NCBI RefSeq assembly: GCF_015767245.1 | Contig: NZ_JADOTV010000015.1 | Span: 1 to 64,000, forward strand | Direction of reading: 5' to 3' | Source: Aureivirga sp. CE67 | GTDB taxonomy: Bacteria; Bacteroidota; Bacteroidia; Flavobacteriales; Flavobacteriaceae | DNA length: 64,000 nucleotides | Part shown: piece after piece, positions 44,956 through 55,000 of the stretch | How the letters are laid out: every line of letters begins with the position of its first letter | Numbering within the stretch: position 1 is the first letter of the stretch | Notes under the pieces: model-generated | The model's input: the letters and a program-made list of their open reading frames with translations, nothing else | Database searches by the model: none | What the model was told of the DNA's origin: nothing | Position numbers and translations under genes: made by a program

Positions 44956-45726
44956 TTATTTTTCATTTTCATCAATATTATTCGACTTTTTATATAAATA
45001 CTTTACTTGATATTTTGGTTTTTGAATTTCAATCAATTCCCTTTTAGGATTATTTTCATTTAAATCATCCTCTTCTTCGTCATTCTCTTCTTCAATTGGT
45101 GGAGAAAAATTCCCATCTTGATCAAACCATGTATCAAACTCTGTTTTTGAAAAAGTAAACTCTTTGGGTTTTGGACCTTTCTTTCTATAAATAACTGCGA
45201 ATAACAATCCAATAATTAAACCTGAAAGATGCCCCTCCCATGATATTTTATCTTCAATTGGGAAAATATACCAAAACATACTACCGTATAAGAAAATAAC
45301 CATTAGAGAAATAGCTGTCAATCGAAAATGTTTTCGAATAATTCCGCTAAAAAAGACAAAACCAAAAAGCATGTAAACAATTCCACTTGCTCCAATATGA
45401 TAATTATCTTGCGCTAAAAGCCATGTTAGAATTCCAGTCAGAAAAAAGCCATAGAAAAATACTTTGTTCGCAATTTTTCTGTAGAAAAAGAATAAAATCG
45501 TAGTTAAAACTAAAATAGGAACGGTATTATTAAATAAATGATTTATATCTCCATGTAAAAAAGGAGAAAATAAAACACCTCTAAGACCGTAGAATTTTTC
45601 CGGATAAATTCCAAAGTTGTTGAAATTACGATTTAGTGCAATTTCTATGATATATACTACCCACATCGGAATCACAAAAAGAAGTGCTTTGTGAAGTTGT
45701 GGTATCAATTTTACATTTGTATCCAT
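44956..45726 (-). CDS. Rhomboid-family intramembrane serine protease
   Basis: This 256-residue protein has six membrane helices with the rhomboid dyad: Ser114 in GASG (112-115) and His166 in WEGHLSG. The HGDINHLFNNT segment carries the conserved helix-2 histidine and asparagine. The C-terminal 75 residues are a charged, acidic, cytoplasmic tail (NDEEEDDLNENN) not needed for catalysis. The substrate is unknown. Confidence 0.9.
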   Translation of the reverse strand: MDTNVKLIPQLHKALLFVIPMWVVYIIEIALNRNFNNFGIYPEKFYGLRGVLFSPFLHGDINHLFNNTVPILVLTTILFFFYRKIANKVFFYGFFLTGILTWLLAQDNYHIGASGIVYMLFGFVFFSGIIRKHFRLTAISLMVIFLYGSMFWYIFPIEDKISWEGHLSGLIIGLLFAVIYRKKGPKPKEFTFSKTEFDTWFDQDGNFSPPIEEENDEEEDDLNENNPKRELIEIQKPKYQVKYLYKKSNNIDENEK

Positions 45727-45851
45727 TTTTCTTATTTTTAAAAACTGACAACAAAAACACTTCCAAAGCTCAAAAATCTACATTTTGACATGTTAAAACT
45801 GTCAATTTCACACTATTTTATGCAATTATTTCATATAAATTCACAAAATTC

Positions 45852-45859
45852 TATATTTG
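45852..45859 (+). promoter_or_regulatory. Likely -7 element of the PagL-like operon
   Basis: TATATTTG matches TAnnTTTG, 16 bp before the start at 45876. Confidence 0.5.
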
Positions 45860-45875
45860 CGTTTTCAAAATTTCT

Positions 45876-46991
45876 ATGAAAAATTTATTTAAAATTATAA
45901 TTTACCTCAACACTTTTCTATTATTTTCACAAAATAATACAGAAGAAAATCCAATATACACAACGGATTTCTCCCCCTATTTTGGCTCCATACTTCGACA
46001 TAAACCTGGAATTAGTCATTTGATCACAGAACACCCTACTGGGTTTTTATTGAGTTTTGAAAAAAAGACTTCTGGAAGAAAAGAATGGGAAAGAATTTAT
46101 AATCATCCAACAATTGGATTTACTTTCTATCATCAAAATTATCATAATGCTATTCTTGGGAAACTCTATTCTATAAATGCTCATTGTGCTTTTAACCTTA
46201 GAGATTATCAAACAAAAAATCAATTTATTCTAAAAATTGGTACAGGTTTATCCTACGTTACAAATCCTTATGATAAAATTGAAAACCCGAAAAATAATGC
46301 TTTTGGTTCTCATATAAATGCTAGTATTCTACTTAATCTTTATTACCAAAGATTACAAATTTTAGACAATTTTGGTTTAAAAACAGGAATTACACTTTTA
46401 CATAATTCTAATGGCGGAACAAAATCCCCAAACTCTGGGACCAATGTTTTTGCAGCCATGCTTGGTGTGAATTATGCTTTTGAAGGGAAAAAGAAAGAAA
46501 ATATAGACGATAAGGTTAATGAAATTCCAATACCAGAAAAAGAAAGAGTAAAATTCAATTTTACTTTTGCTTCTGGAAAAAATGAAACAGATTTAATCGG
46601 AAGTGGGAAATTTCCCTTTTACAATTTCTCTATTTATGCAGACAAACGTATTTCTAAAAAATCTGCCTTCCAACTAGGTTTCGAGTATTTCAACTCAAAA
46701 TTCTTGAAAGAATATATTTATTATAAATCTTTAGATCAAAATAGCGATGAAGAACTTCCAGATTATAAAAGAGCTTCTGTAATTTTTGGTCATGAGTTAT
46801 TTATTAGCAAACTTTCTGCTTATGTTCAGTTAGGATTTTACATCTACTCTCCATTTACTTACGAAGGAAATTTTTATGAAAACATCGGTATGAAATATTA
46901 TATCTCGAAAAATATTTTTGGTCAAATAAACTTAAAAGCACATGCAGCAAAAGCCGAATCTTTCAGTTTTGGTATTGGATGCAGAATTTAA
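45876..46991 (+). CDS. PagL-like lipid A 3-O-deacylase (acyloxyacyl hydrolase family)
   Basis: This 371-residue outer-membrane protein has an N-terminal signal (about 1-19) and a long beta-barrel. The PagL signature His-x-Ser-Asn-Gly is present: His176, Ser178, Asn179 in LLHNSNGG, followed by GTNVFAAMLGVNY. PagL removes the 3-hydroxyacyl chain from lipid A at the outer membrane. The sequence is about twice the PagL length: residues 215-371 form a second set of barrel strands. The next gene begins 2 bp after the stop, so the two are one transcript. Confidence 0.75.
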   Translation: MKNLFKIIIYLNTFLLFSQNNTEENPIYTTDFSPYFGSILRHKPGISHLITEHPTGFLLSFEKKTSGRKEWERIYNHPTIGFTFYHQNYHNAILGKLYSINAHCAFNLRDYQTKNQFILKIGTGLSYVTNPYDKIENPKNNAFGSHINASILLNLYYQRLQILDNFGLKTGITLLHNSNGGTKSPNSGTNVFAAMLGVNYAFEGKKKENIDDKVNEIPIPEKERVKFNFTFASGKNETDLIGSGKFPFYNFSIYADKRISKKSAFQLGFEYFNSKFLKEYIYYKSLDQNSDEELPDYKRASVIFGHELFISKLSAYVQLGFYIYSPFTYEGNFYENIGMKYYISKNIFGQINLKAHAAKAESFSFGIGCRI

Positions 46992-46993
46992 CT

Positions 46994-47737
46994 ATGAAAA
47001 AAATAGCTTACTTCCTTTTTATTGTATTAATTTCTTGCAATGTTGAAGAATTTGAAGAATGTTTTGTAGAAGATAGTTCTATTAGAACTTTTGAGTTTAC
47101 AGATCTGGATAGTTTTGAAAATTTAGTAGTAAATGAAAATATTTTATTAGAAATAAAAGTTGGAGAAGAATCTAAAATTGAAATAGAAACCACAGAAAGT
47201 CTTATTGATCATTTTTCGTTTGAAATCATAAACAATGTTTTGACTTTAAATTTTGAGCCAACTTGCACTATTATCAAAAATAATAAGGTTACAAAAATTA
47301 TACTTACAACTAATAATTTAAAAAAAATAGAAAACAATACACAGTTTAAAATTTATTCTGAAGAAACTTTAAATTTTCCAGAAATAATAATTTCTACAAC
47401 TAGTAAAGAATCTTCAGATTTAGCTATTGGCGATTTTGATTTAAAACTAAATTCTAAATCTGTTTCTATAATTGGTGTTGAATTTGCTGGATTTAAAATT
47501 AGTGGAAGTACTATTAATCTTAGTATTGCTTTCTTTTCTGGAGCACCTTTTTTAGATGCAAAAAATTTTATTGCTGATCAAGTTTATGTACATCAACAAA
47601 GTACAAATGATGTTCATATTTATCCAAAAAAACAATTAACTGGTACTATATATTCCAATGGAAACGTAATATCTTATAACACTCCTGAAATATTGAATGT
47701 AGAAGAATTGTACCATGGAAAATTAATTTTAAAATAA
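46994..47737 (+). CDS. Head-GIN (DUF2807-like) lipoprotein
   Basis: This 248-residue lipoprotein (lipobox LISC, Cys15) has acidic residues just after the Cys and a right-handed beta-helix-like domain (about 25-245) of the putative auto-transporter head GIN kind (DUF2807): repeated short strands such as IEVTKIILTTNNL and GFKISGSTINLS. The ATG at 46994 (MKKIAYFL) is chosen over an earlier in-frame ATG at 46979, which lies in the end of the PagL-like gene and would put five extra residues before the signal peptide. Function unknown. Confidence 0.75.
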   Translation: MKKIAYFLFIVLISCNVEEFEECFVEDSSIRTFEFTDLDSFENLVVNENILLEIKVGEESKIEIETTESLIDHFSFEIINNVLTLNFEPTCTIIKNNKVTKIILTTNNLKKIENNTQFKIYSEETLNFPEIIISTTSKESSDLAIGDFDLKLNSKSVSIIGVEFAGFKISGSTINLSIAFFSGAPFLDAKNFIADQVYVHQQSTNDVHIYPKKQLTGTIYSNGNVISYNTPEILNVEELYHGKLILK

Positions 47738-47749
47738 AAAAACTGAAAA

Positions 47750-48256
47750 ATGATATACGCTTTTGACACTTATTATTTTGCTGATAATGCTAAAACAGTT
47801 TGTGTAAAATTTAAAGATTGGAACTCTGAAGAACCTGAAATGGTTTTTGAAGAAATCATCAAGACTCCTGAAAATTATGAAAGTGGAGCTTTTTATAAAA
47901 GAGAGCTTCCTTGTCTTTTAAGTTTATTAGAAAAAATTGACTTGGAAGAAGATGCTATTATAATCGTAGATGGATATGTTACGCTAAATAGTACTAAAGA
48001 TGGACTTGGAGGTTATTTATTTCATGAGTTAAATGAAAAATATCCTATTGTTGGCGTTGCTAAGAATAACTTCTCGGATGAAGATTCAAATAAACGTGCT
48101 GTTTTAAGAGGAGAAAGTAAAAAACCTTTATATGTTACTGCAAAAGGAATTGATGTAGATTTTGTAAAAAAACAACTAGAAAATATGCATGGAGAGTACA
48201 GAATGCCAACTCTTTTGAAAAAATTAGATCAATTGACTCGAGAGGACCTAAGTTAG
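47750..48256 (+). CDS. Endonuclease V-like protein (short)
   Basis: This 168-residue protein aligns with endonuclease V (Nfi): the first metal Asp in FDTYYFAD (Asp6), the RELPCLLSLL helix with Glu52, the IIVDGYVTL strand with Asp74, and GLGGYLFHEL followed by the PIVGVAKNNF strand. Endonuclease V nicks DNA or RNA 3' of inosine. This copy lacks about 50-60 residues compared with the usual 215-230 and may have altered substrate range. It sits in a tight run with the PagL/GIN genes and moaA. Confidence 0.75.
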   Translation: MIYAFDTYYFADNAKTVCVKFKDWNSEEPEMVFEEIIKTPENYESGAFYKRELPCLLSLLEKIDLEEDAIIIVDGYVTLNSTKDGLGGYLFHELNEKYPIVGVAKNNFSDEDSNKRAVLRGESKKPLYVTAKGIDVDFVKKQLENMHGEYRMPTLLKKLDQLTREDLS

Positions 48257-48321
48257 TATTTTTTTGAGTAAATTTGCTGTCAAGAATAGGAAGTGTAGAA
48301 ACTTCTGGGTAATTTTATAGA

Positions 48322-49317
48322 ATGGAAAAGCTGATTGATAAATATGGAAGGCAAATTACCTATTTAAGACTTGCTGTTACAGATAGATGTAATTTGAGAT
48401 GCCAGTATTGTATGCCAGCCGAAGGTATCAAAATTGTTCCGCGAAATGAACTTTTGAGTTATAAAGAAATTTATAGAATCACTAGAGCACTTACGGAACT
48501 TGGTGTAGACAAAATCAGACTTACTGGAGGAGAACCTTTTGTGAGGAAAGATTTTATGCAACTTCTAGAGATGCTTTCTTATAACGACCTTCTAAATAAA
48601 ATAAACATTACTACCAACGGAGCTTTAGTAAAACGTCATATTTCTGAGCTTGAAAAAATGAAAATTAATACTATAAATCTTAGTATTGATAGTTTAAAAC
48701 CAGAACGTTTTTTTGAAATAACTCGAAGAAATAATTTTAATGATGTTTGGGAAGCTTTAGAATTATTAGAAAAAAGTAGTATTAATCTAAAATTAAATAT
48801 TGTTGTTCAACCTGGAGTTAATACAGATGAAATAGTTGATTTTGTAGCACTTTCAAAAGATCGAAATCTTTCTGTTCGTTTTATTGAAGAAATGCCTTTT
48901 AATGGAACTGGAAAACGTTCTATGGAAGAAATTTGGGATTATAGACGAATATTAAAAGAAATTCGAAAAGGTTTCCCAGAGTTTGAAACTTTAACTAATG
49001 AAAAATCTTCTACCTCTAAAAACTTCAAACTTTACGATTCGGTAGGGAATTTCGGAATTATTCCTGCATATACAAGAACTATTTGCCATGATTGTAATCG
49101 AGTTCGAATTACTGCTACAGGAATGATTAAGAATTGTCTTTTTGACGATGGTGTTTTCAACTTAAAAGAAGCATTGAAAAAAGATATTAGTAATGAAGAA
49201 TTGAAAGCTTTATTTTTAAAAATAATACCTCAAAAACCTAAAAACGGATTTGTAGCAGAAGAAAACAGAAAAAGAAATCCGAATGTTTCTGAGAGTATGT
49301 CTACGATTGGAGGATAA
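48322..49317 (+). CDS. moaA: GTP 3',8-cyclase (molybdenum cofactor step 1)
   Basis: This 331-residue radical-SAM enzyme starts molybdopterin synthesis from GTP. The first 4Fe-4S cluster is bound by Cys23, Cys27 and Cys30 in DRCNLRCQYC, the second by ICHDCNRVR and the later NCLF cysteine. It ends in the characteristic Gly-Gly. Conserved KIRLTGGEPFVRKDF and SIDSL motifs are present. No other moa, mog or moe gene is in the window, so the cofactor genes are scattered or absent. A bidirectional terminator follows. Confidence 0.94.
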   Translation: MEKLIDKYGRQITYLRLAVTDRCNLRCQYCMPAEGIKIVPRNELLSYKEIYRITRALTELGVDKIRLTGGEPFVRKDFMQLLEMLSYNDLLNKINITTNGALVKRHISELEKMKINTINLSIDSLKPERFFEITRRNNFNDVWEALELLEKSSINLKLNIVVQPGVNTDEIVDFVALSKDRNLSVRFIEEMPFNGTGKRSMEEIWDYRRILKEIRKGFPEFETLTNEKSSTSKNFKLYDSVGNFGIIPAYTRTICHDCNRVRITATGMIKNCLFDDGVFNLKEALKKDISNEELKALFLKIIPQKPKNGFVAEENRKRNPNVSESMSTIGG

Positions 49318-49349
49318 TTGAAATTATCAAAAATGATAATTTCAATTTC
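49318..49349. terminator. Bidirectional terminator
   Basis: The 12-bp perfect stem ttgaaattatca / tgataatttcaa (49318-49329 with 49334-49345) lies between convergent moaA and the cupin gene. Confidence 0.8.
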
Positions 49350-49353
49350 TATT

Positions 49354-50196
49354 TTATTGTAGAGCTTTACTGTTTTTATAGTGTAGCCATTTTTCTCCTT
49401 TTAACTTTCGCATTAGGTTGTCATAGTTTCTCATATAAACTAAATTATACAGTGCGATTCCAAGACTTTTGATATTTCTTGGATAAGCTCTCAACGTCAT
49501 CGAAAATCCTGGTGTTTTATAATACATATGGTGCCAATATCCTTCTGGAATATAAACAGCTTCTCCGTGCTTTAAATGTACTTTAAACCCTGTTGCTTTG
49601 GCTAATTTTGGCCACTTCTCAAAATTTGGATTATTAAAATCAATATCTTCCCTACTTATCAATGAATAAGGAATTTTATACAAATATTTTGTTTCGCTTG
49701 GTGGAAATAAAATACATTCTTTTTCTCCATGAAAATGAAAATGGATTAAGTTACTATAATCAATATCATAATGCATAAATACTCTGGAATCTTCTCCTCC
49801 AAAAAAAAGCATCGGCATTTGCTTGATAAAAGGCATTCCAATTTCTGGAAATTTAAAATCATTTCTTAATTCTGGAACTTCTTTTAAAATATTAAATAAA
49901 AATATTCTTAATTCGGTGGGTCCTTTTTGTAGCAATTCGATATAGTCTTTAAAAGACATTTCAGCAGCTGGTTCATTAAACTTTTTAGAATAATCTACTG
50001 GACTATTATCGTATAAAGGAACTATTTTATCTCCTACTTTTTCTGTAAAATAATCAAAACTCCAATCTTTATTTGCTTTCCAATCTGAAGTTAGATTTTC
50101 AATAATTACTGGAGTTTGTGTTTTATAATATTTTTTTAAAAATACTTCTTTGGTAATAGACGATACACGGTCTACTTCTTGTAAATTTAACTGCAT
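49354..50196 (-). CDS. Cupin-like (JmjC) domain protein
   Basis: This 280-residue protein has a cupin-8/JmjC fold. The iron ligands are in FMHYDIDYSN (His-x-Asp) and later PEGYWHHMYY (His), with the 2-oxoglutarate region near SMTLRAYPRN. Members hydroxylate protein or small-molecule side chains using Fe(II) and 2-oxoglutarate; the target is unknown. Cytoplasmic, with no signal peptide. Transcribed on its own between convergent moaA and a lipoprotein gene. Confidence 0.85.
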   Translation of the reverse strand: MQLNLQEVDRVSSITKEVFLKKYYKTQTPVIIENLTSDWKANKDWSFDYFTEKVGDKIVPLYDNSPVDYSKKFNEPAAEMSFKDYIELLQKGPTELRIFLFNILKEVPELRNDFKFPEIGMPFIKQMPMLFFGGEDSRVFMHYDIDYSNLIHFHFHGEKECILFPPSETKYLYKIPYSLISREDIDFNNPNFEKWPKLAKATGFKVHLKHGEAVYIPEGYWHHMYYKTPGFSMTLRAYPRNIKSLGIALYNLVYMRNYDNLMRKLKGEKWLHYKNSKALQ

Positions 50197-50261
50197 ATAG
50201 TATCGGTTTTTGAAATATTCTAACCTTTAAGATACGCAACAAAATTTAGTATTCCTTTTTT

Positions 50262-50942
50262 TTATTTACTTTTTTGATTCGGCTTCAATAGTTTACGTCC
50301 AATATTTGGACTAATCAAAGGAGAGTTTTTTGTCTTTAAAGTATCGTTTGTTCTTTTTTGCTTACGAATAACTTCTGTAGAATCTTTTAAGCTTTTTAAG
50401 TCCTTTAAGAAAAGAGAATCCATTTTAGTCAAATTCGGATTAGACCTCAACTCATCTAAACGATAGACAGCATTAATTCGATCATTTACATTAGAGAAAG
50501 CTATTACAATTTTGTAGATTTCACTATGTGCAAGACTATCTAAATTCACATCTTCAATCGTCGAAATATCTTTTAGCCTTAAAGCCTCATTATTTAAAAG
50601 ATTTAATCGAACTCTTACGGCTGGTATATCTAATTGTTTTATTGCAATCGAATCTTTCACCACTTTTGTAAGATAGCTTAATTCGGAAGCATTACTATAA
50701 GCTTCTGGAATAGACATATCTTTTAACCTAGAAACCATTTCATCTAATTGTTCATAGTTTTTCCAATCCTGAAGCTCTTCTTTTGCTTTTTGGTTTAAAG
50801 TAATAATTTGTGGAGCTCCGTTTGCTTCAAAATTATTCTCAGTAATTTGCGCTTCTTTTTTTTCTTGTATCTCCTCCTTTTTATCAGAAGAACAAGAAAT
50901 GATTGAAAAAGTAATGGCAGCTATATAGATTATTCTTTTCAT
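50262..50942 (-). CDS. Hypothetical lipoprotein, helical
   Basis: This protein has a lipoprotein signal ending IISC followed by SSDKKEEIQEKKEAQ, an acidic/basic stretch like a surface-export signal. The mature part is almost entirely alpha-helical, lysine-rich and without known family. The ATG at 50942 (MKRIIY) gives a standard signal peptide; an ATG three codons upstream (50951) is also possible. It lies between the cupin gene and the T9SS locus, same strand as both, and has its own leader. Confidence 0.6.
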   Translation of the reverse strand: MKRIIYIAAITFSIISCSSDKKEEIQEKKEAQITENNFEANGAPQIITLNQKAKEELQDWKNYEQLDEMVSRLKDMSIPEAYSNASELSYLTKVVKDSIAIKQLDIPAVRVRLNLLNNEALRLKDISTIEDVNLDSLAHSEIYKIVIAFSNVNDRINAVYRLDELRSNPNLTKMDSLFLKDLKSLKDSTEVIRKQKRTNDTLKTKNSPLISPNIGRKLLKPNQKSK

Positions 50943-51051
50943 TGTATTCAACTTAAATAAAGAAACATGGTTTCAATTATTTTTCAAAAATAGGAAAATC
51001 TTAGGTATCTATATTTTCGAATTGAAGAAAAGCTAAAAAAATATTGTTTAT

Positions 51052-51092
51052 AAAAAGAAAAGAGGCCATTTACAGCCTCTTTTCTTTTTTAA
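51052..51092 (-). terminator. Terminator of the T9SS/gliding locus
   Basis: The 15-bp perfect stem aaaaagaaaagaggc / gcctcttttcttttt (51052-51066 with 51075-51089) lies just past the end of the PorP/SprF gene at 51108. It reads as a Rho-independent terminator in the leftward direction. Confidence 0.85.
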
Positions 51093-51107
51093 TATGTTAT
51101 GTATCTA

Positions 51108-52052
51108 TTAGTACCAGAAAGTACATAGATCCGAGTTTTTATTACATAAGAAACTATATCCTAATGTTAGGAAATGAGAACCAGTATTTGTTTTTTGGAT
51201 TTTTGTTAAACTTAACTGATAACCATAAGCAAAGTAAAATTGGTCATATCGCATTCCAAACATTGGAGAAATTGATATTGGTTTTGGACTTTGCTCAGCA
51301 GCCATTCTATAGGTAGCTCCTAACCAGTAATAGTTTTCATCTCTGTTATTTTTTAAAAACTTCATATTGATATCCATCTCTTGCCTTCCATCACCAAAAT
51401 AATGGTGATAAAGTAAAGATGGTTCAAAATATAAATCATCTCCAGCTTCAAATTTATAACCTGTATACAAATAAGCACTTCGGATATTCTCTGGTTCAGA
51501 TTCCGCAAATGCTTTTGTTTCTTTATTCAACAAATTAGTTGCAGTTAAATTGATATAAAATCTTTTATATCTATACAAAGCTGCAATATCAAAATTTGCT
51601 TGTGTGAATGATCTATTATTTTCTACTCCTGGATCTTCATGAGCATCAATAAACTTTGAAATATCAATTTTTGAGTGTGCTAATTTTGCACTAATACCAA
51701 AAGATAAATATTTCTCTGAATAATAATCTAAAACTACGTGATAAGCATAGGAAGCCGCAAAATTTGTTTGCGACGTATTCCCATTTTTATCATTTGTTAA
51801 TATTGCTCCAACTCCCATTTGTTTCCCAACAGTTCCATCTATTGATAAAACTTGTGTTCTTGGAGCATCTTTTAGACCAATCCATTGTGCAACTCCACCT
51901 AATCTGATTTTGAAACAATCTCCAATTCCAGCCCAAGCAGGAGAAATCTCGTATGGATTATCCGATAAGTATTGATTCTGTCTTGGTATTTCTTGCGCTT
52001 TTAAACTAATAACCGACAGAAGTGTGGTAACTAAAAATATGTATTTTTTCAT
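51108..52052 (-). CDS. PorP/SprF family T9SS outer-membrane protein
   Basis: This 314-residue outer-membrane barrel protein has a signal peptide (about 1-20) and the PorP/SprF signature: QYLSDNPYEISPAWAGIGDC near the start, IDGTVGKQMGVGAILTND, YAYHVVLD and a final conserved barrel strand LTLGYSFLC. Family members work with one large type-B-CTD adhesin each; SprF is needed for surface delivery of SprB in Flavobacterium johnsoniae. Here it follows the giant adhesin gene by 18 bp and is probably its partner. Confidence 0.9.
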   Translation of the reverse strand: MKKYIFLVTTLLSVISLKAQEIPRQNQYLSDNPYEISPAWAGIGDCFKIRLGGVAQWIGLKDAPRTQVLSIDGTVGKQMGVGAILTNDKNGNTSQTNFAASYAYHVVLDYYSEKYLSFGISAKLAHSKIDISKFIDAHEDPGVENNRSFTQANFDIAALYRYKRFYINLTATNLLNKETKAFAESEPENIRSAYLYTGYKFEAGDDLYFEPSLLYHHYFGDGRQEMDINMKFLKNNRDENYYWLGATYRMAAEQSPKPISISPMFGMRYDQFYFAYGYQLSLTKIQKTNTGSHFLTLGYSFLCNKNSDLCTFWY

Positions 52053-52070
52053 TTTCTTTTCTCGTGTGTA

Positions 52071-55000
52071 TTATCTATAAAGTGTGAAATTACCTTTAAA
52101 AGTTTGGTTTTCTTCATCTTCTAAATCAAGTGTAAACCAATAATCATCTGATGGTAAAGCTTTTCCTTTATAATCTCCATTCCATCCTTCTGAATTCCCT
52201 TTATAGAAACCTAATCTTCTACCATATCTATCGAAAATAGTCACTTTCGCATTTGGATAATATTCTAATCCTTCTGGATACCAGTAATCTTTAATACTAT
52301 CTCCATTTGGTGTAAAGAAGTTTGGAATAGAAATATCAATATATTCAAACTCCACCTCTTTTGTAACAGAACATCCATTTGCATCTGTAACCGTAACTTG
52401 ATATACTCCAGACTCTGAAACTTCATAAGTATTTGTAGAAACTTCTGTCATGTATTCTTCTGGACTAATCGTGTATGTTAATGGAGCAATACCTCCACTA
52501 CCTGAGAATGTTAATTCATTGATGAAAGTTCTCTCTACAGATAAGCTTAATTCTTCAATACTTTCTATTTCGATATTTTCAATAATATAATTACATCCTT
52601 TTTCGATATGAATAATTTCTAACTGATGAACTCCTTCAGTTAAATCCGTAATATGGTTTGTATCATAGTAAATTTGACCATCAATTATGTATGTATAATC
52701 TGTTGGCTCTCCTGTTGATACATTTACGATAATATCATTTTGAGAATAACAATTACTATAATCCATATCATAAGTTGCTTCAAAATCAAATGCTTCCTCT
52801 AATACTACTTCTACGAAAGACTCACAGTTATTAGAATCTTTGATATAAACATAGAATCCTTGACCTCCACTTAGATTATCGAAAATAAATTGTCCTTCAA
52901 CATAATTTCCGTCATATTCTAAACTAGTGTAATATGGTGGCTGTCCTCCTTCCACACTTATTTCAAATGCTGCATTCATATCTCCTTCACAAATTTCTTG
53001 TTGAAGAATTTCTACTGAAGAAACCATAGCGTCTTTAGCAATAATTTCTATTTCATCTGTAACAATGCTACATCCATTTTCATCAGAAATTTCAAATTGA
53101 TAGAATCCAGGTTCTAAATAATCGAATACATTATCATTAGTAAAATTCAATGTTCCATCTATAAGATCGTAATTATAAGGTGGATTTCCTCCTGTTACAT
53201 TTATAGTTAAACTTCCTAAAAGATTTTCACAGTTATCGATATGTACTATATCAGAGAATGTATACTCTAATGGTTCTGGATCTTCAATTGTAAATTCTTC
53301 ACTGAATACATAACAATCATCATTACTTACAACTTTAATTTTATAAGTTCCTTCTCCTAAATTATCAAAGTAATAATTCGTTGTTGGTCCTTCAATAATT
53401 TCATTTCCTTCATATAAGAAGTACTCTAAATCTCCTTGACCTGGACTAGTTGTAAACGTAACAAAAGCATTTTCTTCTTCTGGACAATTAATCACTGCAT
53501 TTGTTAGAATTAAATTAATTGATAATTCTGGTACAGGGTCAATTGTAATTGTAATTGGTAAAGAAGCACAACCTGTATCTAAATCTTGTACATAGAAAGT
53601 ATAATCTCCTGCTTCTGTGATTAAGAAAATTGGGTTTGGATTAAATGATAATCCATTATTACTATAATAATAGTTCCCAGATCCGTTTAATCCTGTTACT
53701 TCTACTTGCCCTGGAACATCACAACCTAATTGTTCATGAATAGTCACTGCAGCCATTAAAGGTTCTGGACTTCCTAACTGAACTGTATTTGTTGTGAAAG
53801 TACATCCATATTGATCTTGAATTTCAACATAGTATTCACCAGTAGTTAAGTTATCAAAAAGTGTTTGGTATTCTGTAATTAAGAATTGACCATCTTTATA
53901 AATAGTGTAAGATAAAAGACCTTCACCTCCAGTTAAGTTAACAACTTCTATAATTCCTGAACTATCTCCACTACAAATAATATCTTGATTTAATACTAAA
54001 TCAGCATTAATATCTTCATAAGGAGAAATTGTAAATGGTACTGTAAATTCACATCCTAAATCATCCGTAATTTGAACTTCATAATTATTTGGATCTAAGT
54101 TTGAGAAAATTCCAACATCATTTGTTGCAATTTCAGTTCCTCCTAATAGAAGAACATAAGAATAATTACCCCATCCTCCTTCTGCAATTGCTTTAATCGA
54201 TGCAGTTGTAGAACATGTAAATGGCGTTGTAATAATTATTCCTCCATTTAAAACAGCTTCTGGTCCTCCAACTGTAAATACATCAGAAATAATAACACAA
54301 TTTGGATTATTATCTTGAGTAACGTGAATTTGGTAATTTCCATTTGGAATAGAATTCACTGCAAAAGTTGCAATATCAGGATTCGTTCCTGTTACTACTG
54401 GAACTGAAGTTCCAATTGGAATAATTTCATAATTAATACTTCCTGTATAAGCTCCTTGGATTTCTACATTAATCTCTCCATCATTTCCTCCAAAACAAGT
54501 TACTGGAGCAACTACTTGAACATTAATATCAAATATATTTGGATCTTCTACTAAATAGTTTGTAGCAAAAGTACATCCTGTTGTTAAATCAGTAATTTGG
54601 AATAAATGTGTTCCTATTTCTAAGTCAAATAATCCAGTATTATTAGCTGGAATAGTTGATCCTACTAATTCATATTGATATAATCCTGAACCTCCATTAA
54701 CTGTTAATTGTACAGTTTCTGGGTTGATACAAGACACTTCTGTAATCGTAGCAAAAGTTACATCAGAAATTTCTTGGAATACTTCAATAAAGATTGCTGT
54801 ACTAGTTTGTGTACATCCATTTGCATCTTTAACATTAACAATATAATTTCCTGAATCCGCAATGACTAATTGTGAATCTGTATTATATCCTATATAAACT
54901 GAGTTATCAGCAGCATTTACTAATTCATACTCATAAGGCAATGTTCCTCCTTGAGCTGTTACTTGGATATTTGCAGAAATTGGTAAGTTATCTGTATTGC

